A DNA stretch of 64,000 nt, taken from Paracoccus beibuensis (lineage in GTDB: Bacteria > Pseudomonadota > Alphaproteobacteria > Rhodobacterales > Rhodobacteraceae). The stretch spans positions 62,001 through 126,000 of the forward strand of contig NZ_JAOTBD010000008.1 of the NCBI RefSeq assembly GCF_026162625.1, read 5' to 3'. Both the position numbers and the translations under genes were made by a program. How positions within the stretch are numbered: position 1 is the stretch's first letter; each line of letters begins with the position of its first letter. This document shows, piece after piece, positions 1-8,775 of this stretch. A model generated the notes under the pieces. It had not been told where the DNA came from. It searched no databases and saw only the letters and a program-made list of their open reading frames with translations.

Positions 1-721
1 CTTCGCAGACCACGCCCTGGTGCAGGAAGACGACATGGTCGCTGACATCGGCGGCCAGCCGCATGTCGTGGGTGACAAGGATCATCGTGCGATGTTCCGC
101 CGCCAAGTCCTTGATGACCTTGACCACCTCCTGCTGCAGTTCGGGGTCCAGTGCACTGGTCGGTTCGTCGAACAAAAGCGCCTTGGGCTGCATGCAAAGG
201 GCGCGCGCGATGGCGGCCCGCTGCTGCTGGCCGCCCGACAGCTGCGCGGGCCAGGCATCCGCCTTGTCGCCGATGCCGACCTTGGCCAGCAGGGCACGGG
301 CGCGTTCCTCGACCACGGCGCGGTCTTCGCCCAGAACGGTGACCGGCGCTTCCATCACGTTCTGCAGGATCGTCATGTGGGCCCACAGGTTGAACTGCTG
401 GAATACCATCGACAGGTTGGTGCGGAACCGCGTGACCTGCTTGCGGTCGGCCGGGTGGCGGCTCTGCCCCCTGCCCTTCCAGTGCACGGCCTCGCCCTCG
501 AAGCTGATCTCGCCTTCCTGGCTGTTCTCCAGCAGGTTGCAGCAGCGCAGAAGCGTGGACTTGCCCGATCCGGACGATCCGATCAAGCTGATCACATGGC
601 CGCGCGGCGCCGTCATCGAGACGCCCTTCAGCACCTCGAGCGGGCCATAAGCCTTGTGCAGCCCGGTCATCCGGATCACGGGCGCAGCAGTGTCAGTGGC
701 AGGAGTGGTGTGGTTCATCAT
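1..721 (-). CDS. Polar amino-acid ABC transporter ATP-binding protein, C-terminus cut by window edge
   Basis: This is the ATPase subunit of a HisP/GlnQ-type importer that powers uptake of a polar amino acid at the inner membrane. The 240 visible residues carry Walker A GSSGSGKST (about 48-56), a Q-loop at FQQFN (about 108), the signature LSGGQQQR (about 161-168), Walker B ALLFDEP (about 181-187) and the switch His in VTHD (about 218). The insert between Walker A and the Q-loop resembles HisP, so histidine or another basic amino acid is a possible substrate, but this is inference. Two ATG codons (721 and 718) are adjacent and no good ribosome binding site separates them. The gene lies 93 bp downstream of purS on the same strand. 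The permease and binding-protein genes are not in view, and the end of the gene lies left of base 1. Confidence 0.93.
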   Translation of the reverse strand, partial: MMNHTTPATDTAAPVIRMTGLHKAYGPLEVLKGVSMTAPRGHVISLIGSSGSGKSTLLRCCNLLENSQEGEISFEGEAVHWKGRGQSRHPADRKQVTRFRTNLSMVFQQFNLWAHMTILQNVMEAPVTVLGEDRAVVEERARALLAKVGIGDKADAWPAQLSGGQQQRAAIARALCMQPKALLFDEPTSALDPELQQEVVKVIKDLAAEHRTMILVTHDMRLAADVSDHVVFLHQGVVCE

Positions 722-814
722 CCGCGCATTGGGCGTCAAACGCGACGATTTTGCAACGGGGTGCGGGCGGCAACCTGCCGATAAACGCAGGATGCCGCAA
801 CGTCAGGCGAAAGC

Positions 815-1054
815 TCAGGCAATCTCGATCGAGTATTTCTCGATCACCGTGTTGGCCAGAAGCCCTTCGCACATCTTCGCGACCTCGGCCCGCGCGGCCT
901 CGGCGTCGGTCGCCGCCAGGTCAAGTTCGATCAGCTTGCCCTGGCGCACGCCGGTGACGCCGCGATGGCCCAGGCCGCCCAGGGCGTGGCGGATCGCCTC
1001 GCCCTGAGGGTCGAGGACGCCGTCCTTCAGCATGACGGTCACACGTGCTTTCAT
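815..1054 (-). CDS. purS: Phosphoribosylformylglycinamidine synthase subunit PurS
   Basis: PurS is the small structural subunit of the three-part FGAM synthase (PurS, PurQ, PurL) in purine biosynthesis. It dimerises and bridges the glutaminase PurQ and the synthetase PurL. The 79-residue protein begins MKARVTVMLKDGVLDPQG and contains the family pattern of a beta strand, then IRHALGGLGHRGV, then GKLIELDL, with CEGLLANTVIEKY near the end. The length matches the family. It follows purC by 12 bp on the same strand, so the two are very likely co-transcribed. In many alphaproteobacteria purQ comes next, but here the following gene is an ABC ATPase. Confidence 0.95.
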   Translation of the reverse strand: MKARVTVMLKDGVLDPQGEAIRHALGGLGHRGVTGVRQGKLIELDLAATDAEAARAEVAKMCEGLLANTVIEKYSIEIA

Positions 1055-1066
1055 GGCGGCAGTCCT

Positions 1067-1828
1067 TCAGTTGATCGCGGTCGGTTTCAGGCTGGTCGTG
1101 TTCGCGGGCATCAGTCCCAGACGGCGCGCAACCTCGGTATAGGCGTCGGTCAGGCTGCCCAGGTCGCGGCGGAACACATCCTTGTCCAGCTTCTGCCCGG
1201 TCTTGACGTCCCACAGCCGGCAGCTGTCAGGGCTGATCTCGTCGGCGACGATCAGGCGCATGAAGTCGTTGTCCCAGACGCGGCCGATCTCGATCTTGAA
1301 GTCGATCAGCTTGATCCCCGCGCCATAGAAGACGCCGGACAGGAAGTCGTTCACGCGCAGCGCCAGCGACACGATATCGTCCAGGTCCTGCTGCGTCGCC
1401 CAACCGAAGGCGATGATGTATTCCTCGGACACCATCGGATCGCCCAGCTCGTCGTTCTTGAAGCTATATTCGACGATGGGACGGGGCAGCGCCGCACCCT
1501 CTTCCAGCCCCAGGCGCTTGGACAGCGACCCCGCGGCGAAGTTCCTGACGATCACTTCCAGCGGGATGATCTCGACCTGGCGGATCAGCTGCTCGCGCAT
1601 GTTGATGCGGCGAATGAAGTGGTTCGGGACGCCGATGTTCGTCAGCCCGTTCATGAAGAACTCGGACAGGCGATTGTTCAGGACGCCCTTGCCCTCGATC
1701 GTCGCCTTCTTCTGCGCGTTGAAGGCGGTCGCGTCGTCCTTGAAATACTGGATCAACGTGCCGGGTTCCGTCCCCTCATAGAGGATCTTCGCCTTGCCTT
1801 CGTAAACCTTCTTGCGCCGCGGTGCCAT
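1067..1828 (-). CDS. purC: Phosphoribosylaminoimidazole-succinocarboxamide synthase (SAICAR synthetase)
   Basis: PurC joins aspartate to CAIR using ATP in purine biosynthesis. The 253-residue product starts [19 protein letters not shown] and includes the family motifs [26 protein letters not shown] and [13 protein letters not shown]. The start at 1828 is chosen over an upstream in-frame start at 1966 because an AGGACGG ribosome binding site sits just before it and the family begins with the (K/R)xxYEGKAK strand. purS follows by 12 bp. The 130 bp to the divergent DUF1476 gene must hold the promoters for both. Confidence 0.97.
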   Translation of the reverse strand: MAPRRKKVYEGKAKILYEGTEPGTLIQYFKDDATAFNAQKKATIEGKGVLNNRLSEFFMNGLTNIGVPNHFIRRINMREQLIRQVEIIPLEVIVRNFAAGSLSKRLGLEEGAALPRPIVEYSFKNDELGDPMVSEEYIIAFGWATQQDLDDIVSLALRVNDFLSGVFYGAGIKLIDFKIEIGRVWDNDFMRLIVADEISPDSCRLWDVKTGQKLDKDVFRRDLGSLTDAYTEVARRLGLMPANTTSLKPTAIN

Positions 1829-1958
1829 GGGCCCACCGTCCTTTCGCATGTCCCTGAAGAGGCCGCATAGCGCAGAAAGCCCCTCGGGGGCAATACGAGC
1901 CTTGCGAGACGCCCATGCAGGAGGCATATCGAATGAAAGGGATAGCAGGAGTTCAGAG

Positions 1959-2273
1959 ATGTCCACCTTCGACGACCGGGAACGCGCCTACGAGGCGAAG
2001 TTCGCCCATGACGCCGATCTGCGCTTCAAGGCCGAGGCGCGCCGCAACCGGCTGTTGGGCGAATGGGCGGCCGGGCTGCTTGGCAAGACCGGCGACGAGG
2101 CTCGGTCCTACGCGGTCAGCGTCGTGACCTCGGACTACGAGGAGCCGGGCGAGGAGGACGTGTTCCGCAAGGTCGAAGCCGACCTGTCGGGCAGGGCCGA
2201 TGCCGCGACCATTCGCGCCAAGATGGCGCAACTGATGGACGAGGCCCGGCGCCAGGTCATCGGCGAGGCCTGA
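1959..2273 (+). CDS. DUF1476 protein, zeta-type inhibitor subunit of F1Fo ATP synthase
   Basis: The 104-residue protein begins [20 protein letters not shown] and contains [16 protein letters not shown] and [11 protein letters not shown]. This pattern is DUF1476, the family that includes the zeta subunit of Paracoccus denitrificans ATP synthase, a small helical protein that blocks ATP hydrolysis by inserting its N-terminus into F1. The match to zeta is from memory of the family. The start at 1959 has a purine-rich AGCAGGAG site upstream. An in-frame start at 1812 would run back into the divergent purC gene and has no support. It stands alone, far from ATP synthase genes in this window, as is common for zeta. 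Confidence 0.88.
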   Translation: MSTFDDRERAYEAKFAHDADLRFKAEARRNRLLGEWAAGLLGKTGDEARSYAVSVVTSDYEEPGEEDVFRKVEADLSGRADAATIRAKMAQLMDEARRQVIGEA

Positions 2274-2445
2274 GAAAGCCTTCGTGGCGACAGGAAGCGG
2301 CACCGCCCCTTGCCGCCCTGCGCCTGCCGGCGGATCCCCGCCCAGAAAGGCGTCGGAACAATCGCTTGTGATCGCGGCGGCGGGTGCAATGCGCTAGTGA
2401 CGGGCGTTGAACCCCATGCCTTGGGACCCAGCAGGAGCCGTCGTC

Positions 2446-2826
2446 ATGCAGATTCGTCACATCCTGACCACCGCCACCATCCTCGTCGCAACGGCCTTGG
2501 CCCCCGCCCTGGCCGATCCGGGCCGCGGCAAGGGCAACCACGAAGGTCGTGGTCACGCAGGACATTGCCCGCCGGGCCTTGCCAAGAAATCGCCGGCCTG
2601 CGTACCCCCCGGCCATGCTCGCCAGGACGAACGCCGCTATGGCAACCGCACCGGAGAGGTCCTGCGCATCGGCGACTATGTCGTGATCCGCGACCCGGCA
2701 CGCTATGACCTGGAGCGCCGCGACGGCTGGAATTATTACCGCGACGACAACAACATCTATCGCGTGGACCGCGACACGCAGCGTGTCCTGGCGGTGCTGA
2801 ACCTGGTGCGCGCCTTCACGAACTGA
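2446..2826 (+). CDS. Small exported protein with RcnB-like C-terminal region
   Basis: The 126-residue product has a clear signal peptide (MQIRHILTTATILVATALAPALA, cleavage near residue 23). Next comes a Gly/Lys/His-rich section with the paired motif CPPGLAKK and CVPPGHAR, seen in many small exported alphaproteobacterial proteins. The C-terminal part is a tyrosine- and arginine-rich strand region (GWNYYRDDNNIYRVDRDT) recalling the RcnB-like domain of periplasmic nickel/cobalt proteins. A metal-related role is a guess. The start at 2446 follows a GCAGGAG site; an earlier in-frame start at 2407 would spoil the signal peptide. Its last 11 bp overlap the convergent MATE gene. Confidence 0.72.
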   Translation: MQIRHILTTATILVATALAPALADPGRGKGNHEGRGHAGHCPPGLAKKSPACVPPGHARQDERRYGNRTGEVLRIGDYVVIRDPARYDLERRDGWNYYRDDNNIYRVDRDTQRVLAVLNLVRAFTN

Positions 2827-4132
2827 GCGCGGCCGCCTCGGCGCGCGGGTACAGGCGGAACATCGTGACCGCCCGTGCCGTGTTCAGCGCCATCAGCGCG
2901 CCCCACAGCCCGTGATTGCCCCAGATGGGCGGCAGGACCAGCACCGCGACGACGAAGATCGCGACGGACTGGATCATCGCCACCCGCATCTCACGGGTCA
3001 GGGTGGCGCCGATGAAGATGCCGTCCAGCATCCAGGCCGCCACCCCGATCAGCGGCGCAAGTCCCAGCCACGGCAGATAGAGCCGCGCCTCGGCCCGCAC
3101 CTCGGGCGCGGTGGTCAGAAGGTCGATGATCGCGCCGCCCCCGCCGATGAAGATCAGCCCCAGCACCACCGACCCGCCCAGCCCCCAGGCCGAGGTCATC
3201 TTGCTGGCGCGCCTGACCCGGTCGGGATGGTGCCCGCCGACCGCCTGCCCGACCAGGCTTTCCGCCGCAAAGGCAAATCCGTCCAGCGCATAGGCGGTGA
3301 CGGCCAGGAACTGCAGCAGCACCTGGTTCGCGGCCAGCGGAACGTCGCCCTGCCCCGCCCCCAGAAACAGGAAGCTGGTCATGCAGCCCTGCAGCAGCAC
3401 CGACCGGATCATGATGTCGCCGTTGACCCGCGCCAGGCGGTCCAGCTTGGCCCGCGCAAACAGGCTGGCCGTGTCGCGCGCCCCCCGGATGGCACGCGCC
3501 AGCACGTGGCGCGCCAGCCACAGCCCCAGCGCCAGCCCCGACATCTCGGCAATCAGCGTGGCCCAGGCCACGCCCGCGACACCAAGCCCCAGCCCCAGCA
3601 CGAACCACAGGTCCAGCGCGACGTTCAGCCCGTTCTGCAGCAGCTGCAGCGCCAACACCGCCCGCGTGCGTTCAACCGCGATCAGCCAGCCGGTGATGGC
3701 GTAAAGGCCGATTGTGGCGGGAGCGCCCCAGATGCGGATCGCCAGATAGTCGCGAGCCAGCGCCTCGACCGCGCCCGAGGCCGGGGCCAGCCGGAAGGCC
3801 GCCCAGAAGATCGGCACCTGCAGCGCCACGAAGACCAGCCCCGCCGCCGCCGCGATGGCCAGCGCGCGCAGCAGGTGGGCACCGACCTCGGCCGCGTCGC
3901 CCGCGCCATGCGCCTGCGCCACCAGCCCCGACGTGCCCATCCGCAGGAACCCGAACACCCAGTAGATCGACGTCAGGATGACCGCGCCGATCCCCACAGC
4001 GCCGATGGGTTCAGGCGCGCCCAACTGGCCCACCACGCCCGTATCGACCAATCCCAGAAGCGGCACCGTCAGGTTCGACAGCACGATGGGAACCGCGATG
4101 TTCAGGACCCGTCCGTGGGTCAGCGGGCTCAT
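2816..4132 (-). CDS. MATE family multidrug/organic cation exporter (DinF-like)
   Basis: This is a predicted 438-residue inner-membrane antiporter of the MATE superfamily that exports drugs or metabolites using Na+ or H+ gradients. It starts MSPLTHGRVLNIAVPIVLSN, typical for the DinF branch, and shows about twelve hydrophobic helices with the family pattern of a proline-containing first helix and NLTVPLLGLVDTGVVGQLG. The start at 4132 is preferred because its ATG overlaps the stop of the upstream thioesterase gene as ATGA (4129-4132), which signals translational coupling. An upstream in-frame start at 4195 lies inside that gene. Substrate cannot be read from sequence. Confidence 0.92.
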   Translation of the reverse strand: MSPLTHGRVLNIAVPIVLSNLTVPLLGLVDTGVVGQLGAPEPIGAVGIGAVILTSIYWVFGFLRMGTSGLVAQAHGAGDAAEVGAHLLRALAIAAAAGLVFVALQVPIFWAAFRLAPASGAVEALARDYLAIRIWGAPATIGLYAITGWLIAVERTRAVLALQLLQNGLNVALDLWFVLGLGLGVAGVAWATLIAEMSGLALGLWLARHVLARAIRGARDTASLFARAKLDRLARVNGDIMIRSVLLQGCMTSFLFLGAGQGDVPLAANQVLLQFLAVTAYALDGFAFAAESLVGQAVGGHHPDRVRRASKMTSAWGLGGSVVLGLIFIGGGGAIIDLLTTAPEVRAEARLYLPWLGLAPLIGVAAWMLDGIFIGATLTREMRVAMIQSVAIFVVAVLVLPPIWGNHGLWGALMALNTARAVTMFRLYPRAEAAALSS

Positions 4133-4626
4133 GGTTGCGGCATCAGGAAATGGCCCGTGGCCTGCGCCATCAGGCGCGAGCGGTTGTCCTGCCACGCCTC
4201 GACATGCACCGAGGCATAGCGCCGCCCCGACCGCACCACCCGCGCCCGCGCATAGGCGTCACGGGGCAGGCCGGAGCGCAGGTAGTCGACGGTGAAGTCG
4301 ATGGTCTTGGGCAGGCGCGGCAGGCTGTCGGGGACGGCGGCATCGGGCGTGATGCGGCCCGACTCCAGATCCTCCCACATCGCCGTCCAGCCAAGCTCGA
4401 TGATCGCGGTCGTTTCAAGGAAGGCCGCCGTCACGCCGCCATGGATGGCGGGCAGCCGGGGGTTGCCGATCAGCTTTTCGTCGAAGGGCAGGATCGCCGT
4501 CAGTTCGTCGCCGCGCCGGTCGAAGCGGATGCCCAGCCAGGTCATGTAGGGCACGCCAGATACCAGCGCGTTCAGCGCCGAATCGCGGCGGGTCTTGATC
4601 TGGTGCAGGGGTTCGTTGCGATCCAT
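4129..4626 (-). CDS. PaaI-type hotdog-fold acyl-CoA thioesterase (first copy)
   Basis: The 165-residue protein is a single hotdog-fold domain that probably hydrolyses acyl-CoA thioesters. The motif region LPAIHGGVTAAFLETTAII matches the HGG(V/A)xxxxxD-type active-site helix of the PaaI group, with Glu-Thr-Thr after the helix start. The strand IDFTVDYLRSGLPRDAYARA also fits. The ATG at 4626 begins 1 bp after the stop of the second thioesterase and has GGAG about 10 bp upstream. It overlaps the MATE gene by 4 bp. The three genes are almost certainly one transcript. Confidence 0.9.
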   Translation of the reverse strand: MDRNEPLHQIKTRRDSALNALVSGVPYMTWLGIRFDRRGDELTAILPFDEKLIGNPRLPAIHGGVTAAFLETTAIIELGWTAMWEDLESGRITPDAAVPDSLPRLPKTIDFTVDYLRSGLPRDAYARARVVRSGRRYASVHVEAWQDNRSRLMAQATGHFLMPQP

Positions 4627-4627
4627 C

Positions 4628-5053
4628 CTAACGCTCCGCCGTGAAGGCGCCGGTGGCGGACGCGACGGGGTTGTCGCCATCCTCGTCCAGCGCCACCGCG
4701 CGCAGGAAGGCCACGCTGCGGGTCATGTGATAGCATTCCGCCCGCGCGGTGATCCGCTGCCCCGGCGTCGCCGCGCGCATGTAGTCGATGCGCAGGTCGA
4801 TCGTCGCGGTCGACCGCGGATGCGTCGGATGGGCCATGACGGCCGCCCCGCAGCAGGTGTCCATCAGCGCCGACACGACGCCGCCGTGGATCACGCCCGT
4901 GCGCGGGTCGCCGACCAGGTGCTCGGCCCAGGGCATGCTGATCACCGCCCGCCCTTCTCCGATCTCGTCCACGCGCATGGCAAGGGCGCGGGCGTGGGGG
5001 ATCGCCTCGATGAACTGCTGGGCGATGCGGGCGTGGTCGTCGGGCTCGGTCAT
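4628..5053 (-). CDS. PaaI-type hotdog-fold acyl-CoA thioesterase (second copy)
   Basis: The 141-residue product is a second hotdog thioesterase. It has TGVIHGGVVSALMDTCCGAA, the canonical PaaI active-site helix with a Gly-Gly pair and catalytic Asp, followed by TIDLRIDYMRAATPGQ. It starts MTEPDDHARIAQQF at 5053 after a GAGGAG site. In-frame starts further upstream are rejected because they lack a site and add nothing family-like. It is the first gene of the thioesterase-thioesterase-MATE set. It resembles its neighbour in fold and order of motifs, but the low residue identity suggests an old duplication or independent recruitment. Confidence 0.92.
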   Translation of the reverse strand: MTEPDDHARIAQQFIEAIPHARALAMRVDEIGEGRAVISMPWAEHLVGDPRTGVIHGGVVSALMDTCCGAAVMAHPTHPRSTATIDLRIDYMRAATPGQRITARAECYHMTRSVAFLRAVALDEDGDNPVASATGAFTAER

Positions 5054-5192
5054 CGGGCGCTCCTCTTTGGGGATGATTAGCGCCGGGGGGCACGGGCGCT
5101 CAAGCCCTGTTCGGCCGGGATGCTCGTTTCGGTTGAGAATGGCGCGAACTGACCCTAGGTTGACGCCAAGGGAAATCTTCGAGGAGGCGCTG

Positions 5193-5570
5193 ATGCCAGG
5201 TGAACAGATCAGCTTCAAGGAGATGTGCGCGCGCTTCGAAGTCACGCCCCGCACCCTGCGCTATTACGAGTACATCGAATTGCTGCAGCCCCGCCGCGAA
5301 GGCCGGGCGCGCTTCTATGGTGCCCGGGAGGTGGCGCGAATGACGCTGATCCTGCGCGGCCGCCGCTTCGGCTTCAGCCTTGAAGACATCCGCCAATGGC
5401 TGCAGATCTATGACCGCCAGGGGTCGCGGGAACAGTACCAGGTCTGGCTGGACATGGCCGAACGGCAGCTGGCGGTGCTGGATGGCCAGATCAGCGACCT
5501 GCAGGCCGCCCGCGCCGACCTGGACCAGCTGCGCCAGACCACCGCGGACGAGTTGGCCCGCATGTCCTGA
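5193..5570 (+). CDS. MerR family transcriptional regulator (first of pair)
   Basis: The 125-residue protein has the N-terminal MerR winged helix-turn-helix, [20 protein letters not shown] followed by EYIELLQPRREGRARFYG, and a long coiled-coil dimerisation helix from about residue 75. It has no C-terminal cysteine cluster, so a metal ligand is unlikely. The start at 5193 is preceded by GAGGAGG (5181-5187). Its nearest downstream relative is the second MerR gene 110 bp away, and both lie upstream of acyl-CoA degradation genes, which suggests control of fatty or branched acyl-CoA catabolism. That role is inference from position. Confidence 0.92.
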   Translation: MPGEQISFKEMCARFEVTPRTLRYYEYIELLQPRREGRARFYGAREVARMTLILRGRRFGFSLEDIRQWLQIYDRQGSREQYQVWLDMAERQLAVLDGQISDLQAARADLDQLRQTTADELARMS

Positions 5571-5604
5571 CGCGGCGGCAGGTCCGGTGTGACGCCGCGT
5601 CTCG

Positions 5605-5620
5605 CTTACGTTCGCGTCAA
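5605..5620 (+). promoter_or_regulatory. Imperfect inverted repeat upstream of second MerR gene
   Basis: The sequence CTTACGTTCGCGTCAA has two inverted half-sites (TTACG and CGTCAA) around a four-base centre. It lies 60 bp before the ATG of the second MerR gene and just upstream of an AT-rich TTTATAT patch that could be a -10 element (about 5627-5633). It recalls the TTTACG/CGTAAA-type operators of MerR regulators of acyl-CoA catabolism such as LiuR, as far as I remember them. Autoregulation by one of the MerR proteins is plausible but unproven. Confidence 0.45.
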
Positions 5621-5679
5621 CTTGGATTTATATCGATGTCAAGGACGGACCACCGGTGAACGAGGAGAAGCCGATACCC

Positions 5680-6078
5680 ATGTCCGAGGATCTGATGACC
5701 ATCCGCCAGATGTGCGATGCCTTCGAGGTCACGCCGCGCACCCTGCGCTTCTACGAGGCGCGCGAGCTGATCTTTCCGCATCGCCGGGGGCAGCACCGCC
5801 TCTATGACCGTCGCGACAGGGCCCGGCTGACGCTGATCCTGCGCGGCAAGCGGTTCGGTTTCAGCCTTGAGCAGATCCGCCAGTTGCTGGAGCTTTACGA
5901 GCCCGGCGGCACGAACCGCACCCAGGTCGCCGCGACGATCGAGGTGGGCCGTGCCCGGCTGGCCGACATGGAACGGCAGCACGCCGAGCTGGGCGAAGCC
6001 ATCGCCGAACTGCGCGCCCAGATCTCGGACGCAGAAGACCGGTTGTCCGCCGCGTCCGTCGAACAGATCACAGGATAG
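5680..6078 (+). CDS. MerR family transcriptional regulator (second of pair)
   Basis: The 132-residue protein is a MerR regulator with DNA-binding segment [20 protein letters not shown] and [20 protein letters not shown], then a predicted coiled coil with an Ala/Glu-rich end. It is clearly related to the first MerR protein (shared PRTLR(Y/F)YE, LTLILRG(R/K)RFGFSLE). The start at 5680 is chosen because GAGGAG lies 12 bp upstream; a GTG at 5656 would add eight residues and is possible. It ends 4 bp before the acyl-CoA dehydrogenase, so it probably shares that transcript. Confidence 0.9.
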   Translation: MSEDLMTIRQMCDAFEVTPRTLRFYEARELIFPHRRGQHRLYDRRDRARLTLILRGKRFGFSLEQIRQLLELYEPGGTNRTQVAATIEVGRARLADMERQHAELGEAIAELRAQISDAEDRLSAASVEQITG

Positions 6079-6082
6079 TGCC

Positions 6083-7861
6083 ATGCCGATCTACACCCCG
6101 CCGATCCGCGACCTGCAATTCGTCCTGCACGACGTGCTGGACCTCTCGGCCACCGGCCTGCCCGGCCACGAGGACCTGGACCGCGAGTTCACCGAGGCTA
6201 TCCTCGACGCTGCCGGCAAGCTGTCCTCCGAGGTGCTGGCGCCGCTGAACCGCGTCGGCGACCAGCAGGGCTGCCGGCTGGAAAACGGCATCGTGCGCAC
6301 CCCCGAAGGGTTCAAGGATGCCTTCGATGCCGTCAAGGAGGGCGGCTGGACGTCGCTGGACTGCGATCCGGAATATGGCGGCCAGGGCATGCCCTATGTG
6401 ATGGGCGTCGCCACCGGGGAACTGTTCGTCGGCGCAAACCTGGCCTTCAACATGTACCAGGGCCTGACCCACGGCGCCTATTCGGCCATCCACGCCCACG
6501 GGACCGAAGACCAGAAGCGCACCTACCTGCCCAAGATGGTCAGCTGCGACTGGACCGGCACGATGAACCTGACGGAACCGCATGCCGGCACGGACCTGGG
6601 TATCCTGCGCACCAAGGCCGAACCGCAGGACGACGGCAGCTACCTGATCACCGGCCAGAAGATCTTCATTTCCTCGGGCGACCACGACCTGGCCGAGAAC
6701 GTCATCCACCTGGTGCTGGCCAAGGCCCCCGGCGGTGGCGAAGGCACCAAGGGCATCAGCCTCTTCATCGTGCCGAAGTTCATCGTGACCGCAGATGGCT
6801 CGCTGGGTGACCGCAACGGCGTCTCGGTCGGTGCGCTGGAACACAAGATGGGCATCCACGGCAACGCCACCTGCGTGATGAACTATGACGGCGCCAGGGG
6901 CTGGCTGCTGGGCGACCTGCACAAGGGCATGCGCGCCATGTTCACCATGATGAACGAGGCCCGCATCGGCGTCGGCCTGCAGGGATATGCGGGCGCCGTG
7001 CCCGCCTATCAGAACGCGCTGGCCTATGCCAAGGACCGGCTTCAGGGCCGGGCCGTGTCCGGCGCGGGCAACGCTGCCGGGGCCGCCGACCCGCTGATCG
7101 TGCACCCCGACATCCGCCGCAGCCTGATGGACCAGAAGTCCTTCCTGGAAGGCGCCCGCGCCCTGGCACTCTGGGGGGCGCACCTGATCGACCGCAGCCA
7201 TCTGGCCGGTGACGCCGATGCCGAGGGGCTGGTGTCGCTGATGACGCCGGTCATCAAGGGCTTCCTGACCGACAAGGGGTTCGAGACGACGGTGCTGGCC
7301 CAGCAGATCTTCGGCGGCCACGGCTATGTCGAGGAATGGGGCATGAGCCAGTTCGTCCGCGACGCCCGGATCACCATGATCTACGAAGGCGCGAACGGCG
7401 TTCAGGCGCTGGACCTTGTGGGCCGCAAGCTGGCGCAGGACGGCGGCAAGCACGTCATGGCCTTCTTCGAGATGATCAAGTCCTTCTGCAAGCAGCATGC
7501 CGACAACGAGGCGCTGGCGGCCGACTTCATCGCGCCGCTGAAGTCAGCATCCAAGGACCTGCAGACGGCCGCGATGTTCTTCATGGAGCGGGGGATGAAG
7601 AACCCCGACGACGCGCTGTCGGGCTCTTACGATTGCATGCACCTCTTCGGTCACGTCACGCTGGCCTTCATGTGGGCGCGGATGGCCGTCGCGGCGCAGG
7701 CGGCACTGGGCGCGGGCGCCGAAGACGCAGACTTCTACAGGACGAAGCTGGTCACCGGGCGCTATTACATGAAGCGGCAGCTGCCCATGACTGCGACGCA
7801 CCTGGCCCGCATCCGGTCCGGGGCCGCCACAGTGATGGAACTGGAGGCGGAAGCCTTCTGA
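6083..7861 (+). CDS. Acyl-CoA dehydrogenase with extra C-terminal domain
   Basis: The 592-residue flavoprotein catalyses the first, FAD-dependent step of acyl-CoA beta-oxidation. It begins [18 protein letters not shown], typical of the large FadE-like group of proteobacteria. Recognisable parts are the FAD/substrate loop [13 protein letters not shown], the GLSLFIVPK-like strand, the catalytic region [20 protein letters not shown] followed by [20 protein letters not shown], and an extra C-terminal helical domain of about 130 residues. The length fits this group (about 590) rather than short-chain enzymes (about 380). The start at 6083 is the first Met after the MerR stop. Its electrons would go to ETF. 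Confidence 0.96.
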   Translation: MPIYTPPIRDLQFVLHDVLDLSATGLPGHEDLDREFTEAILDAAGKLSSEVLAPLNRVGDQQGCRLENGIVRTPEGFKDAFDAVKEGGWTSLDCDPEYGGQGMPYVMGVATGELFVGANLAFNMYQGLTHGAYSAIHAHGTEDQKRTYLPKMVSCDWTGTMNLTEPHAGTDLGILRTKAEPQDDGSYLITGQKIFISSGDHDLAENVIHLVLAKAPGGGEGTKGISLFIVPKFIVTADGSLGDRNGVSVGALEHKMGIHGNATCVMNYDGARGWLLGDLHKGMRAMFTMMNEARIGVGLQGYAGAVPAYQNALAYAKDRLQGRAVSGAGNAAGAADPLIVHPDIRRSLMDQKSFLEGARALALWGAHLIDRSHLAGDADAEGLVSLMTPVIKGFLTDKGFETTVLAQQIFGGHGYVEEWGMSQFVRDARITMIYEGANGVQALDLVGRKLAQDGGKHVMAFFEMIKSFCKQHADNEALAADFIAPLKSASKDLQTAAMFFMERGMKNPDDALSGSYDCMHLFGHVTLAFMWARMAVAAQAALGAGAEDADFYRTKLVTGRYYMKRQLPMTATHLARIRSGAATVMELEAEAF

Positions 7862-8044
7862 TCCGGCAGCAAGGGCGGAGAGGTCGCTGTGGGTATTTGC
7901 GCAAAGAAGAAGCAGGATGCGCCCCGGCCTCTCCCGATTTTTGTCGGGTCAGGCGTTATCGGCCCACAGACCGGGGCGTCTTCTCCTTTGGCGGTCATCG
8001 GCTCCCCAGCCTGTACCGCACGACCAGCCTAACGCCGCTCTGCT

Positions 8045-8073
8045 GAAGAAGGGGTTAACGCCTCTTCTTCTTT
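8045..8073 (+). terminator. Hairpin with short T-run after acyl-CoA dehydrogenase
   Basis: GAAGAAG (8045-8051) and CTTCTTC (8064-8070) form a 7-bp stem, followed by TTT. It lies about 180 bp after the dehydrogenase stop and could end that transcript. The intervening 7862-8044 holds no gene I can recognise. The T-run is short, so strength is uncertain. Confidence 0.5.
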
Positions 8074-8095
8074 GTCCAAATACCCCGCGGGGGGT

Positions 8096-8118
8096 CCGGG
8101 GGGCGCGAAGCCCCCCGG
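8096..8118. repeat. G6/C6 palindromic intergenic element, copy 1
   Basis: CCGGGGGGC (8096-8104) and GCCCCCCGG (8110-8118) form a perfect 9-bp stem around the loop GCGAA. It is preceded by GCGGGGGGTCC. Related G6/C6 palindromes lie near 16.05 kb and 54.55 kb. Here it sits only a few bases before the GAGGAGG site of the GST gene, so an RNA hairpin could influence expression of the following operon. Confidence 0.75.
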
Positions 8119-8133
8119 CGTCGAGGAGGAAAG

Positions 8134-8775
8134 ATGACCGCGCAACTCTGGTGCTTTGGTGAATCCGGGAACGCCTACAAACCGGCCCTGACGATGCAGC
8201 TGGCGGGTTACGACTGGCAGCCCGTCTATGTCGATTTCTTCAACGGAGAGGGGCGCAGTCCGGAATTTCGGGCGCTGAACCCGATGGGCGAGGTCCCGGT
8301 CTTTCGCGATGGCGACCTGACCCTGACGCAATCCGCCGTCATCCAGCTGCACATCTCCGAGAAGACGGGCCGCTTCCTTGGCAGCGATCGCAACGAGACA
8401 CTGCGCTGGCTGATGTTCGACAACCACAAGATCTCGGGTCAGGCGGGGCCGGCGCGCTTCCTGCTGAACTTCCTGCCCGAGGCGAAGCGTCCCGCGGGCG
8501 CGGCGGAATACCTGCAGGGGCGGCTGCGCGGCGGCTACCACGTCCTGAACGACCAGCTGGCGACCCGCGAGTGGATCGCGCCAGGCGGCCCGACGGTCGC
8601 CGATTTCGCGCTGTGCGGCTACCTCTTTTATCCAGAGCCCTTCGGCTTCGACCGCGCCGAATGGCCCCATGTCGACCGCTGGCTGGACGGCATCGCCGCC
8701 CTGCCCGGTTGGAAACATCCCTATGACCTGATGCCGGGCAACCCATCCGATCGGGCGCCCAAGGAGGACACATGA
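8134..8775 (+). CDS. Glutathione S-transferase family protein
   Basis: The 213-residue protein has the thioredoxin-like N-terminal half (LWCFGESGNAYKPALTMQL, then FRALNPMGEVPVFRDGDLTLTQSAVIQLHI, which is the glutathione-binding cis-Pro and Gln-Ser segment) and an all-helical C-terminal half with VADFALCGYLFY. It would transfer glutathione to an electrophile or act as a thiol-dependent isomerase. The start at 8134 follows a strong GGAGG site. It overlaps the thiolase gene by 4 bp (ATGA), so the two are translationally coupled. Its role inside a beta-oxidation operon is unknown; protection against reactive enoyl or epoxide intermediates is one guess. Confidence 0.9.
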   Translation: MTAQLWCFGESGNAYKPALTMQLAGYDWQPVYVDFFNGEGRSPEFRALNPMGEVPVFRDGDLTLTQSAVIQLHISEKTGRFLGSDRNETLRWLMFDNHKISGQAGPARFLLNFLPEAKRPAGAAEYLQGRLRGGYHVLNDQLATREWIAPGGPTVADFALCGYLFYPEPFGFDRAEWPHVDRWLDGIAALPGWKHPYDLMPGNPSDRAPKEDT

